A stretch of DNA of 64,000 bases from CAWVWD01 sp045106825 (GCA_045106825.1 JBGCFH010000215.1:1-64000), one strand, 5' to 3'; shown: positions 36,733 through 46,452, counted from the stretch's first letter. Translations and numbers: made by a program. The notes: generated from the letters alone by a model not told the origin.

Positions 36733-37260
36733 ATGTCTGATACTAAAGAAGTTTTATTCGGGTTATACGATGATGAACAAGACCTTATCAAAGCTATCAA
36801 AGAGGCTAATAAAAGAGGTTTAGATATCATGGATGTATATACGCCTTTCCCCGTCCACGGTTTAGACCAAGTTATGGGATTAAGCGAATCTCGTTTACAT
36901 CAAGCGGGTTTTGTTTACGGGATGTTAGGTACAATGACGGCATTCGGTTTTATGTCTTGGGTATTTACTCGTGACTGGCCAATAATTTTTGGTGGAAAGC
37001 CTTATTTCTCTGCACCATCTTTCATTCCTATCACTTTTGAGTTGACAGTATTGTTTGCTTCAATTGGTATGGTAGTAACTTTCTATGTTGTATCAGGTTT
37101 AGGTCCAGGTATTACGAATCGTTATTTACATCCTCGTATTACTGATGACAAATTTTGTATTGCATTTGAAACAGAAGGAAAATCTGAAAGTGATTTAGGA
37201 GGAATTCGTGATTTCTTTAGCACAACAGATGCATCAGAAGTTCACCAAAAAGAGGTTTAG
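36733..37260 (+). CDS. actD: Alternative complex III subunit ActD (DUF3341)
   Basis: A 175-residue DUF3341 protein: a cytoplasmic N-terminal domain (LFGLYDDEQDLIKAIKEANKRG, and the conserved DVYTPFPVHGLD), then two transmembrane helices separated by a short periplasmic loop with PSFIPITFELTVLFAS. It is a structural ACIII subunit packed against ActC/ActF. Confidence 0.95.
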   Translation: MSDTKEVLFGLYDDEQDLIKAIKEANKRGLDIMDVYTPFPVHGLDQVMGLSESRLHQAGFVYGMLGTMTAFGFMSWVFTRDWPIIFGGKPYFSAPSFIPITFELTVLFASIGMVVTFYVVSGLGPGITNRYLHPRITDDKFCIAFETEGKSESDLGGIRDFFSTTDASEVHQKEV

Positions 37261-37319
37261 TAATTAAGTTTAGCTAAATCAAAATTCTATTTGAAAAATC
37301 TATATTAAGAATATATAAA

Positions 37320-38525
37320 ATGGAAAATAAAGGTCGTTTATTCTTATTGTTGGGTATCATTGGGCTTTTCGTGTTGTCGAAAGTTGCCTGCAATAAGAGT
37401 GATGGAAATCATCCTGGATATGAGTATATGCCTGACATGGCACACTCAATTGCTTACGAAGCAAATGTAGAAAATTATTATTCGCTAAATAGGTGGAGTA
37501 GTGAGGAAGAGTATATGGAATACGCTCAACCCCGTAAACCCATTTCGGGAACTGTTCCTCGTGGACAAGCAGGTTTCTTAAGCCGTCAAGGAGAAGCAAA
37601 AGATGCTGTTGCTAATGCAATGCAAGGTATGGCACCAAATGGTTTTGTTCCTTATTATTATGGTAATACAGAAGAGGAACGGACATTGGCTATGAATGAT
37701 TCAAAAGTTAGTCGTGCGAACTACATGCCATCTATTACAGAAAGTGAAATGGCTCAAGCTAAAGAATTATATGATATTTTTTGTGGGATTTGTCATGGCG
37801 AGAAAGGAGATGGAGCCGGTTATTTGGTTCGTGATGGTGGAAAATATCCTGCGGCTCCTTCTAACTATTTAAATGAAGAGTTTTTAGGTGCTACAGATGG
37901 ACGTTACTATCATGCAATTATGCATGGTAAAAATGTTATGGGATCTTATAAAGATAAAGTATCTTTCAAAGAACGTTGGATGATTATTCATTATATCCGT
38001 TCTTTACAACACAAGGCGACAGATTCAACAGGAACGGCTTATCCATTTTTAGCGGTAGCAGGAGCGGAGGTTGAAGCTCAGGCTGAAGCATTTAGTGTAG
38101 ATGCAGCCGAAGCTTTAATTGATGAAATCTTATCGGGAGAAGGTGCAGCAAATACAGGAGAAGAAAATGTAGGAGGTGCAGCAGATAAAGCATTAATTTT
38201 AGAAAATGTATTTTTTAATACAGGGAGTTCTGAATTAAAATCTGAGTCTAAAATTGAGTTAGGAAAGTTAATAGCGGTTTTAACAACCAATAAATCTGTA
38301 AAAATTCAAATTAATGGTCACACAGATAATGTTGGTAATCCGGATAAAAATAAATCATTATCGAATGATCGTGCAAAGGCTGTTTTCGATTATTTAATCG
38401 GTAATGGTATTACAGAAGATCGTTTAACTTTTAAAGGATTTGGAGATACACGTCCAATTGCATCAAATGATACTGATGACGGAAAGAGACGTAATCGAAG
38501 AACAGACTTTATTATCTTAAAATAA
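37320..38525 (+). CDS. actE: ActE cytochrome c fused to an OmpA domain
   Basis: A 401-residue protein. The N-terminal hydrophobic segment ends in Cys24 (KVAC), a plausible lipid-anchor site, followed by the conserved ActE extension (YEYMPDMAHSIAYE). A mono-heme cytochrome c domain (about 140-232) has CGICH at 155-159 and a candidate Met axial ligand in NVMGSYKD. An Ala/Glu-rich linker (about 245-290) leads to an OmpA C-terminal domain (291-401) with the peptidoglycan-binding INGHTDNVG and NDRAKAVFDYL motifs. The fusion would tether ACIII to the cell wall. Confidence 0.92.
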   Translation: MENKGRLFLLLGIIGLFVLSKVACNKSDGNHPGYEYMPDMAHSIAYEANVENYYSLNRWSSEEEYMEYAQPRKPISGTVPRGQAGFLSRQGEAKDAVANAMQGMAPNGFVPYYYGNTEEERTLAMNDSKVSRANYMPSITESEMAQAKELYDIFCGICHGEKGDGAGYLVRDGGKYPAAPSNYLNEEFLGATDGRYYHAIMHGKNVMGSYKDKVSFKERWMIIHYIRSLQHKATDSTGTAYPFLAVAGAEVEAQAEAFSVDAAEALIDEILSGEGAANTGEENVGGAADKALILENVFFNTGSSELKSESKIELGKLIAVLTTNKSVKIQINGHTDNVGNPDKNKSLSNDRAKAVFDYLIGNGITEDRLTFKGFGDTRPIASNDTDDGKRRNRRTDFIILK

Positions 38526-38596
38526 TCAACTATTTCACTTTTTACAATTGTATTTTAGTAAAATAGTTATTTCATAAAAATATTAATACTACCAAA

Positions 38597-40105
38597 ATGA
38601 ATCAATTTACCTTTACCAATAAGGAAAAAAGGTTCTCAATCGCTTTAATGATTGTAGGAGTTGTTGCAATAGTTTGGGGGCTTTTCACAGGCGAACATTC
38701 TGGAGCAAGAACTTGGACTAATATTCTTCATAATACCGTATTCTTTACAGGAATTGCTTTCATGTCTTTGTTCCTACTTGCTGCTCACACAACAGCTTAT
38801 GCAGGTTGGTTTACTCCATTTAAAAGAGTATGGGAATCAATGTATGCTTTCCTGATTGCAGGAGTTGCATTAATAGGCTTAATAGTAATTGGATTGTGGG
38901 CAGATTTACATCATATATATCATTGGGCTGCAGAAGGTGTAATGGAGCATGATGAAATTCTTGCAGGTAAAGAACCTTTATTGAATAAAGTTGGCTTCAC
39001 ATTAGGGACAGTTGGTTTAGTAGCAGTTTGGTGGTTTTTTGGTAAAAAATTACGTGCCTTATCTATTGAACAAGAAACAGAAGGATACGAAATAACATAT
39101 AAGAAAATTAAAGCTTGGGCGGGAGCGTTTTTACCTGTCGCAGGTTTCTCAAGTTTCTTAGTTGTCTTATATTTAGTCATGTCTGTAGATCCTCATTGGT
39201 ATAGTACTTTATTTGCTTGGTACAATGCAGCAAGTTGGGTAGTATCAGCGACAGCGGCAACTATTGTTTTGTTGATTTATTTAAAAGATAGAGGTTATCT
39301 ATCAAATGTAAATGAGACACATTTTCATGATTTAGGTAAATATTTATTCGGATTTAGTATTTTTTGGACATACTTATGGTTTTCTCAATTTATGTTAATT
39401 TGGTATGCAAATATCGGTGAAGAAACTATTTATTTTCAGTATCGACGTGATAACTTTCCAATATTATTTTTCTTAAATATAGGAATTAACTTTGTTTTGC
39501 CATTATTAATTTTAGTTAGAAATACTTCTAAACGTCGTATGGGTATTATGGCGTTCATGGCTGGATTGTTATTATTTGGTCATTGGATTGATTTCTTCTT
39601 AATGATAAAACCTGGTGTTTGGCATGAAATTGAGATGCATTCTGCACATGATGATCACGGACATAGTCACGATGAAGCACATGAGGGAGAAAAAGGACAT
39701 TCGGATGCTTCTTCCACTATAAACTATGGAGAAGCAAAAGCAATCTTTACTGAAAATCAAGAACACCCTGAGCAGCATTCGGAAGACGATCATGGTGAAG
39801 AAGCACATCAAGACGAACATAATCATGATGCAGAACAACATGCACAAACCGATGATCATGGACATAGCGAAGGACATGATAATCATGCAACAAGTCATGA
39901 TGATCATGGACACGAAGCACATGGGTCAGCAATGGTTTTTGGTTTTCATTTACCAGGTGGTGTTGAAATAGGTACAATGTTAGGTTTCTTGGGATTATTC
40001 TTATTTATCTTCTTTAGCTCTTTATCTAAAGCAGGTTTAACTCCTAAAAATGATCCGTATTTAGATGAAGGAGAACACCATAACTATGATGTTCAAGGGT
40101 TCTAA
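38597..40105 (+). CDS. actF: Alternative complex III subunit ActF with His-rich insertion
   Basis: A 502-residue NrfD-like membrane subunit paralogous to ActC, with about ten helices. Between the last two helices (residues about 347-442) lies a strongly His/Asp/Glu-rich segment (words HDDHGHSHDEAHEG, HSEDDHGEEAHQDEH, DDHGHSEGHDNH). That is ~95 residues with more than 30 histidines, resembling the metal-binding loops of zinc or nickel transporters. The rest fits ordinary ActF. The insert may bind copper or zinc near the adjacent copper oxidase. Confidence 0.93.
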   Translation: MNQFTFTNKEKRFSIALMIVGVVAIVWGLFTGEHSGARTWTNILHNTVFFTGIAFMSLFLLAAHTTAYAGWFTPFKRVWESMYAFLIAGVALIGLIVIGLWADLHHIYHWAAEGVMEHDEILAGKEPLLNKVGFTLGTVGLVAVWWFFGKKLRALSIEQETEGYEITYKKIKAWAGAFLPVAGFSSFLVVLYLVMSVDPHWYSTLFAWYNAASWVVSATAATIVLLIYLKDRGYLSNVNETHFHDLGKYLFGFSIFWTYLWFSQFMLIWYANIGEETIYFQYRRDNFPILFFLNIGINFVLPLLILVRNTSKRRMGIMAFMAGLLLFGHWIDFFLMIKPGVWHEIEMHSAHDDHGHSHDEAHEGEKGHSDASSTINYGEAKAIFTENQEHPEQHSEDDHGEEAHQDEHNHDAEQHAQTDDHGHSEGHDNHATSHDDHGHEAHGSAMVFGFHLPGGVEIGTMLGFLGLFLFIFFSSLSKAGLTPKNDPYLDEGEHHNYDVQGF

Positions 40106-40231
40106 AAAACATTTATTTAGATTGAATCTAAAGAGATTATTTTATTAAACTTAAAGAAGGTAATCATATTTTATATGTATTATTTTTGTCGAGTAAATGA
40201 TTTGAAAATTTTATTGAAAAAATAAATTATA

Positions 40232-41377
40232 ATGACTGCTTTAGTAATTTTATTAACAATTGTTCTCGCTGTTGTCGTAATCATCCAAATTGGACGGTTA
40301 TCAGAACTTGCAGCCAAAATACGTGGCGAAAAGGAGGCGGAAGCAGAAGGTAATAAGCGTAATGCTTATGGAATGTTAATCTTTATGATTGGCTTCTTAG
40401 TTTTCACTATTGCGACCTCTATCTATTATAAGAATTCAATCTTGTGGTATGGACCACATGTTTCTGCATCAGAGCATGGTTCATTATTAGATAATACTTT
40501 TAATGTAACTTTATTTTTTACAGCAATCGTGTTTTTTATTACACAGATATTATTATTCTGGTATGCTTATAAATATCGTAAGCAAGAAGGGAAAAAAGCT
40601 TTGTTTATTTCTCATAATAATCGTTTAGAAGTTATTTGGACAGCGATTCCTGCAGTTGTTATGACATTCTTAGTAGTTTCAGGTTTAGATACATGGAACA
40701 CGGCTATGGCAGATGTTGCACCGAATGAAATACCTGGAAAAGATTATATAGAGATTGAAGCAACAGGAATGCAGTTTGCTTGGTTACTACGTCATCCAGG
40801 AGCAGACGGTTTATTAGGAACAAGAAATTATCAGTTAACGGATGGAACAAATCCTTTAGGACAAGATTGGACTGACGAAAAAAATCATGATGATCTTCAT
40901 ACTGATAAGATAGTATTGCCAGTAGGTAAAAAAGTAAGAGTACGTATTACTTCACGTGATGTACTTCATAACTTTGATTTACCACACTTCCGTGTAAAAA
41001 TGGATGCTGTACCAGGTATGCCAACATACTTTGTATTCACTCCAACTGTAACAACCGAAAAATACCGTCAGAATTTAGGTGAATTAGGTAAGGATGGTAA
41101 ACCTTTATATCCAGAGTGGTATGAATTATCTGATCCTGAAGACCCTGAAAGCCTACCTCGTTATAAGGCATTTAACTATGAATTAGCTTGTGCTGAATTA
41201 TGTGGGAATGGACATTATAGTATGCGTCGTATTGTAGAAATTGTTACAGAAGAAGAATATGAACGTTGGTTAAAAGAACAAAAACCTTATTATACAACTT
41301 CAATCAAAAAAGAAGAAGCATCTACTGAAGAGGTAGTTGAAGAAGGTGCAACAGAAGAAGACGTAACAGAAGAATAG
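40232..41377 (+). CDS. coxB: Cytochrome c oxidase subunit II
   Basis: A 381-residue subunit II with three hydrophobic N-terminal segments (about 1-20, 47-66, 90-110) and the periplasmic cupredoxin domain. The CuA ligands are Cys320, Cys324, His328 and Met331 in CAELCGNGHYSM, with an upstream His in LHNFDLPHFRVK. No fused heme-c domain. The C-terminal ~30 residues are Glu/Thr-rich. It lies 126 bp after actF, supporting direct ACIII-oxidase coupling. Confidence 0.96.
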   Translation: MTALVILLTIVLAVVVIIQIGRLSELAAKIRGEKEAEAEGNKRNAYGMLIFMIGFLVFTIATSIYYKNSILWYGPHVSASEHGSLLDNTFNVTLFFTAIVFFITQILLFWYAYKYRKQEGKKALFISHNNRLEVIWTAIPAVVMTFLVVSGLDTWNTAMADVAPNEIPGKDYIEIEATGMQFAWLLRHPGADGLLGTRNYQLTDGTNPLGQDWTDEKNHDDLHTDKIVLPVGKKVRVRITSRDVLHNFDLPHFRVKMDAVPGMPTYFVFTPTVTTEKYRQNLGELGKDGKPLYPEWYELSDPEDPESLPRYKAFNYELACAELCGNGHYSMRRIVEIVTEEEYERWLKEQKPYYTTSIKKEEASTEEVVEEGATEEDVTEE

Positions 41378-41461
41378 ACAACACTGTTTTATAGATAAAC
41401 TATTTAAAGGAAATTTTACTAACGGTATTTTCCGTAAGTTGAATAATAAAAATTAATAAAC

Positions 41462-43315
41462 ATGGCTAATCACGATCACAGTCATTTAGAGGAAGTAGCA
41501 GTACAAGATCATCATCATGGTCACGGTCATGATGACCATGACGATCACCACGGTGATAAGTACCAGTCTAATTTTATAACACATTATATTTTTAGTCAAG
41601 ACCATAAAATCATTGCTCGTCAGTTTTTGATTACAGGTATGTTCTGGGGAGTTGTTGGTGCTTTAATGTCTTTGGTATTTCGTTTGCAATTGGGTTTTCC
41701 AGAAGAAAGTATGGCATGGTTACAGCCTATACTTGGAAAATGGATTGTTGTGGATGAAGCAGGAATGGGAACATTAGATCCTGATTTCTACTATGCGTTA
41801 GTAACAATGCACGGTACTATTTTAGTATTCTTTGTATTAACAGCAGGTTTAAGTGGTACTTTTAGTAATCTACTTATTCCATTACAAATTGGAGCAAGAG
41901 ATATGGCATCACCTTTATTAAATATGATGTCTTATTGGTTTTTCTTCTTAGCAGGTGCAGTAATGTTTGCTTCACTTTTCTTAAGCACAGGACCTTTCTC
42001 GGGGGGGTGGACAGCATATCCTCCACTGAGTGCTTTACCTCAAGCTTCGTCAGGTTCAGGTGCAGGTATGACATTATGGTTGGTAAGTATGGTATTCTTT
42101 ATTGTATCAGTCCTTTTAGGTGGTATCAACTATGTGACTACTGTATTGAATATGAGAACTAAGGGAATGAGTATGTGGCGTATGCCTTTAACAATTTGGG
42201 CATTTTTCGTTACAGCAATTCTTGGTATTTTATCATTTCCTGTATTAGCGTCAGCAGCATTTCTATTGATGTTTGACAGAAATTTAGGAACGAGTTTCTT
42301 TTTAAGTGAAATTTTTATAGGTGGAGAAGCATTAGAATATGCTGGAGGTAGTCCTATTTTGTATCAGCATTTATTCTGGTTTTTAGGTCATCCTGAAGTA
42401 TATATTATTATTTTACCTGCGATGGGAATAGTATCAGAGGTTTTGTCTGTACATGCTCGTAAACCAATATTTGGTTATAAGGCAATGGTATTCTCAATTA
42501 TGGCAATTGGTTTCTTATCATTCATAGTATGGGCACATCACATGTTTATGTCTGGAGTAAATCCTTTCATCTCTAATATTTTCGTAATATTCACATTGAT
42601 TATTGCAGTTCCATCTGCCGTAAAAGTATTCAATTGGATTGCAACATTGTATGGGGGATCTGTTCGATTTACGACATCTATGATGTTTTCAATTGGTTTT
42701 GTATCAATGTTTATTTCGGGTGGTTTGACAGGTATTTTCTTAGGAAATTCAGCTATTGATATTCAAATGCATGATACTTATTTTGTTGTTGCTCACTTCC
42801 ATATCGTGATGGGTGTTGCAGCATTCTTCGGTATGTTTGCAGGAGTTTATCATTGGTTTCCAAGAATGTTTGGTCGTTTTATGAATGAAACAATCGGTAA
42901 AATTCACTTTTGGGGGACATTAATTGGTGCTTATGCAGTATTTTGGCCAATGCACTATTTAGGTTTAGCAGGTGTACCACGTCGTTATTATTCATTCGCA
43001 ACATTTGATTTTTCAGGTCAATTTGGTGCTATGAATAAGTTCATCACGATTGCGGCAATCCTTACATTTGCATTCCAAATATTATTTATTGTGAACTTCT
43101 TTTATTCAATTTATAAAGGACGTAAGCAGACTACAATGAATCCTTATGGTGCTACAACTTTAGAATGGACTGCTCCTGTTGATGCCGGTCATGGTAACTG
43201 GCCGGGGGAAATTCCTACTGTACACCGTTGGGCTTATGATTATGGTAGAGATGGAAAAGAATTCATTACTCAGGTTACACCGCTTGCAGAAGGCGAAGTA
43301 GATGGGGAACATTAA
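41462..43315 (+). CDS. coxA: Cytochrome c oxidase subunit I
   Basis: A 617-residue aa3/ba-type heme-copper oxidase core with 12 TM helices. The binuclear centre carries the cross-linked His-Tyr motif in LGHPEVYI and the CuB histidines in WAHHMFMSG; the low-spin heme ligands are in the VTMHGT and HFHIVMG regions. The K-channel Tyr and the Gly/Glu of the FLGHPE motif indicate the A-type family. The first ~32 residues are extremely His/Asp-rich (HDHSHLEE, HHHGHGHDDHDDHHGDK), a cytoplasmic extension not needed for catalysis. Confidence 0.96.
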   Translation: MANHDHSHLEEVAVQDHHHGHGHDDHDDHHGDKYQSNFITHYIFSQDHKIIARQFLITGMFWGVVGALMSLVFRLQLGFPEESMAWLQPILGKWIVVDEAGMGTLDPDFYYALVTMHGTILVFFVLTAGLSGTFSNLLIPLQIGARDMASPLLNMMSYWFFFLAGAVMFASLFLSTGPFSGGWTAYPPLSALPQASSGSGAGMTLWLVSMVFFIVSVLLGGINYVTTVLNMRTKGMSMWRMPLTIWAFFVTAILGILSFPVLASAAFLLMFDRNLGTSFFLSEIFIGGEALEYAGGSPILYQHLFWFLGHPEVYIIILPAMGIVSEVLSVHARKPIFGYKAMVFSIMAIGFLSFIVWAHHMFMSGVNPFISNIFVIFTLIIAVPSAVKVFNWIATLYGGSVRFTTSMMFSIGFVSMFISGGLTGIFLGNSAIDIQMHDTYFVVAHFHIVMGVAAFFGMFAGVYHWFPRMFGRFMNETIGKIHFWGTLIGAYAVFWPMHYLGLAGVPRRYYSFATFDFSGQFGAMNKFITIAAILTFAFQILFIVNFFYSIYKGRKQTTMNPYGATTLEWTAPVDAGHGNWPGEIPTVHRWAYDYGRDGKEFITQVTPLAEGEVDGEH

Positions 43316-43323
43316 TATATTGA

Positions 43324-43388
43324 ATTATAAACTATAAACTATAAGTAGCATTTGCGAAAAATGTTTATAGTTCATAATTCATAGTTAA
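43324..43388. repeat. Inverted heptamer arrays between coxA and cyoE
   Basis: Left words ATTATAA, ACTATAA, ACTATAA; right words TTTATAG, TTCATAA, TTCATAG, with a ~17-bp GC-richer centre. The halves are near-complementary. They lie just before the TTG start of cyoE. Confidence 0.65.
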
Positions 43389-43401
43389 AAAGAATATTGT
43401 C

Positions 43402-44295
43402 TTGTCGGTAAAAGTAGCGAATCAAGAGAAATCATTTATCCGTCAAAAGATAGAAGATTACAAAATGTTAGTTAAGTTCAGACTTAATTTGCTTGTAGTA
43501 TTTACTTCTGGAATTGGATATGTGATTGGAAGTGGACAGTATTTCACTTGGTCAGGGTTATTTCTGTTGTGTTTTGGTGGTTTTTTGATTACAGGTTCGG
43601 CAAACGCATTAAATCAGGTACTCGAAAAAGAGTATGATAAAATGATGCCTCGTACTTCAAATCGTCCATTGCCAACAGGTAGGATGACTGTTTCAACAGC
43701 TGTATTAACAGCAGGATTTATGAGTTTGTTGGGAATAATCCTCCTATCAGCGTTCAATCCGTTAACAGCATTGATTGGTACTGTTTCTTTGATAATTTAT
43801 GCTTTTGTATATACACCAATAAAGAGGATTTCGTCTTTTGCCGTTACAGTCGGTGCGATTCCTGGTGCATTGCCTCCAATGATAGGTTGGGTTGCTGCAA
43901 CGGGAACAATTGGAAGTGAAGCAATTATATTATTTGCCATTCAATTTTTTTGGCAGTTTCCTCACTTTTGGGCTATCGGTTGGTTACAACATGATGCTTA
44001 TAAAAAAGCAGGTTATCATTTGTTACCGTCAAAGGGCGGTAGAGATAAAAGTTCAGCACTTCATTGTCTTATCTATGCAATAGTTTTAATTCCAATTAGT
44101 CTGTTCGTAGGATGGACAGGGATGGTTAGTTGGTTAGTTGTTGGTATTATTACAATAACTGCTCTATACTATACTTATTATGCATGGAAGTTTTATCAAT
44201 CGTGTACAATGGAAGCAGCAAAACAATTAATGTTTAGTTCGTTTTTCTATCTGCCGATTGTCATGATTGCTTTGTTATTAGGTGTTATTTTATAG
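43402..44295 (+). CDS. cyoE: Protoheme IX farnesyltransferase (heme O synthase)
   Basis: A 297-residue UbiA-family prenyltransferase that farnesylates heme b to heme O for the oxidase. The two Asp-rich motifs are NALNQVLEKEYDKMMPRT near 67 and the later LQHDAYKKAGYHLLP; about eight TM helices. The start is a TTG at 43402, because the conserved N-terminal stretch (IEDYKMLVKFRLNLLVVF) begins before any ATG; the first in-frame ATG would cut into it. It lies 86 bp after coxA. Confidence 0.94.
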   Translation: MSVKVANQEKSFIRQKIEDYKMLVKFRLNLLVVFTSGIGYVIGSGQYFTWSGLFLLCFGGFLITGSANALNQVLEKEYDKMMPRTSNRPLPTGRMTVSTAVLTAGFMSLLGIILLSAFNPLTALIGTVSLIIYAFVYTPIKRISSFAVTVGAIPGALPPMIGWVAATGTIGSEAIILFAIQFFWQFPHFWAIGWLQHDAYKKAGYHLLPSKGGRDKSSALHCLIYAIVLIPISLFVGWTGMVSWLVVGIITITALYYTYYAWKFYQSCTMEAAKQLMFSSFFYLPIVMIALLLGVIL

Positions 44296-44316
44296 GATTT
44301 TATTAAAACTTAGGAA

Positions 44317-44907
44317 ATGACTTATGCAAATAGTATGGCGTTAAAAACTACAAAAAAGCGAAGTAGAATACATCCTCAAAAATATGCTCTCTGGGTAGCA
44401 TGTGCGAGTATGATTATGTTCTTTGCGGCTTTTACAAGTGCATATATTGTGAGACAGAGTGCAGGAAATTGGTTGGAGTTTGTAATGCCAAACTTGTTTT
44501 TTTTTAGCACTATTGTAATATTAGCAAGCAGTTTTACTTTACATGGAGCATTGATTGCTTTTAGAAAGATGAAAACACAATTGTTTAAAATTCTCTTAGG
44601 TATATCATTCGTACTAGGTATTACTTTCTTAGTGTTACAATATCAAGCATGGACATTGTTAACAGCAAACGGAATAGAACTAACAACAAATCCTTCAAGT
44701 TCATTTTTGTTTGTCATTTCAGGATTTCATGCGGCTCACGTTTTGGGAGGTGTAGTAGCAATAATGATTGCTTTTGTAACTTCATTAGTTAAAAAACATG
44801 AGGTCACACCTGTAAGACAATTAAGATTAGAGTTGACAACACAATATTGGCATTTTGTGGATATTCTTTGGCTCTATCTTTTCATATTTTTAATAGTTCA
44901 ACAATAG
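44317..44907 (+). CDS. coxC: Heme-copper oxidase subunit III (first copy)
   Basis: A 196-residue subunit III-like protein with five TM helices, the length usual for the short form in Bacteroidota. Conserved features are the GFHAAHVLGGVVA segment and the terminal YWHFVDILWLYLF motif. It begins 21 bp after cyoE, so it is co-transcribed. Two subunit III genes in tandem are normal in this phylum. Confidence 0.93.
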   Translation: MTYANSMALKTTKKRSRIHPQKYALWVACASMIMFFAAFTSAYIVRQSAGNWLEFVMPNLFFFSTIVILASSFTLHGALIAFRKMKTQLFKILLGISFVLGITFLVLQYQAWTLLTANGIELTTNPSSSFLFVISGFHAAHVLGGVVAIMIAFVTSLVKKHEVTPVRQLRLELTTQYWHFVDILWLYLFIFLIVQQ

Positions 44908-44967
44908 AATTTAAACAGATTTTAAGCGGTTGTAAATCGTTGATAATAAAACCTTTAATATAAAATA

Positions 44968-45924
44968 ATGGCTACGGATACAGTCGTACAACAAGATGTA
45001 CAAAAAGACGAAAGTGCTTGGTCAGGTGGCAAACAACCTTTCAAAGCCAGTTACGGAAAGTTAATGATGTGGTATTTTCTTTTATCAGATGCTTTCACAT
45101 TTGCGGGTTTTCTTATAGCTTATGGAGCATTACGTTTCAGTACACCTTCATGGCCCGTCCCTGATTTCGTATTTGCAAAAATACCGTTCTATTCGGGAGA
45201 AGCTCCTTTGATTTTTGTTACGTTTATGACCTTTGTTTTAATCGTTAGTTCGGTTACGATGGTACGTGGTGTACAAGAAGGACATCAGGGTAATCAAAAA
45301 GGTGTTGTAAAATGGATGGTTTGGACAATCGTTGGGGGTGCTGTTTTCTTAGGTTGTCAAGCTTGGGAGTGGACAACATTAATATCGGGCGAAGGTGTCA
45401 CGGTAACGAAAAATCCTTTTTCAAATCATGATGAAGGCGGAACTTATCTTTCGGGGAGTGACTTAAAAAAAGAAGGCTTTAATGAAGTTAAAAAAGATGG
45501 AGCTACTTATTATTTAGCTGCTAATGCTCAAGATATTCCTGAGAATCGTTACTTTGTGAAATACGATCACAATAAAAACCCTTATGCTGGTGAATCATTT
45601 AAGGCAGATGAACCTTACTTAATCACTTATAGTCATGATACACACTTATATGAAGCAGGTGCGTACAAAACAACAGGTGGTGAAGTTAAAAAAGAAGGCT
45701 ATGGCCCAAAAGCATTTGGTGCTTTATTCTTCTTTATCACAGGATTCCATGGGTTTCACGTATTATCAGGTGTGGTTTTCTTAATTATCATTGCGATAAA
45801 TGTGGCAAGTGGTTTATATCAAAATCGTGGTAATCATTATGAAATGGTAGAAAAAATGGGATTATATTGGCACTTTGTCGATTTAGTTTGGGTATTTGTA
45901 TTTCTTGTATTCTATCTACTATAA
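44968..45924 (+). CDS. Heme-copper oxidase subunit III (second copy)
   Basis: A 318-residue subunit III. The TM core contains LLSDAFTFAGFLIAYGALR and FFITGFHGFHVLSG, and it ends YWHFVDLVWVFVFLVFYLL. A hydrophilic insertion of about 90 residues (about 145-235, Lys/Tyr/Gly-rich) separates helix pairs, explaining its greater length than the first copy. It probably packs on subunit I with the paralogue. Confidence 0.93.
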   Translation: MATDTVVQQDVQKDESAWSGGKQPFKASYGKLMMWYFLLSDAFTFAGFLIAYGALRFSTPSWPVPDFVFAKIPFYSGEAPLIFVTFMTFVLIVSSVTMVRGVQEGHQGNQKGVVKWMVWTIVGGAVFLGCQAWEWTTLISGEGVTVTKNPFSNHDEGGTYLSGSDLKKEGFNEVKKDGATYYLAANAQDIPENRYFVKYDHNKNPYAGESFKADEPYLITYSHDTHLYEAGAYKTTGGEVKKEGYGPKAFGALFFFITGFHGFHVLSGVVFLIIIAINVASGLYQNRGNHYEMVEKMGLYWHFVDLVWVFVFLVFYLL

Positions 45925-45978
45925 AAAATTGATTGTTGAAAAACTCTATTTGAAAATTTTTTAAATTATTATATAAAA

Positions 45979-46401
45979 ATGGCTGGTGTAAGTTACGAAG
46001 AAGGTAAAAAACAGGCATACAGAGGTTTCATTCTTTTGGGTATTATTACCATAGTCGAGGTAATTATCGCCTTATTAGGGAATGGACACCTTATCGAAGG
46101 GTTTACTATTACAAAATGGATTATGTATCCATTAATGATTGCTTTTAGTTTATATAAAGCATATTTCATTGTTAATGAATTTATGCATATGCGTTATGAG
46201 GTAAAAGGCTTAGCAATGAGTGTTATATTACCTACTTTATTGTTAATATGGGCAATTTTCGCTTTCTTACAAGAAGGAAATTCTTGGGGAGAACGTCGTG
46301 AACAGATTAAAGATTTCAATGAAATTGACGCAAAAGAAGGTAAGCAGACGGGTAGTATATTAAAAATAGAAGAATTAGAATCTGGGTTACGATTCTCATA
46401 G
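45979..46401 (+). CDS. Cytochrome c oxidase subunit IV family protein
   Basis: A 140-residue small subunit with three TM helices and the conserved FIVNEFMHMRYEVKGL segment typical of prokaryotic subunit IV. Last gene of the main oxidase operon, followed by a strong terminator at 46421. Confidence 0.92.
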   Translation: MAGVSYEEGKKQAYRGFILLGIITIVEVIIALLGNGHLIEGFTITKWIMYPLMIAFSLYKAYFIVNEFMHMRYEVKGLAMSVILPTLLLIWAIFAFLQEGNSWGERREQIKDFNEIDAKEGKQTGSILKIEELESGLRFS

Positions 46402-46420
46402 ATAAAATTTACATATAAAG

Positions 46421-46452
46421 AAAAAAGGCGAGTGTAAAAACTCGCCTTTTTT
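46421..46452 (+). terminator. Terminator of the act-cox operon
   Basis: AAAAAAGGCGAGT, loop GTAAAA, ACTCGCCTTTTTT: a perfect 13-bp stem with a T tail. Confidence 0.92.

Noticed and set aside
39599..39977. Three overlapping Met/His-rich ORFs opposite or within actF
   Set aside because: They are alternative frames of the repetitive CAT/GAT-rich DNA that encodes the ActF His-rich loop.
44317..45924. Two subunit III genes as an unusual duplication
   Set aside because: Tandem short and long subunit III genes are the normal arrangement in Bacteroidota oxidase operons.
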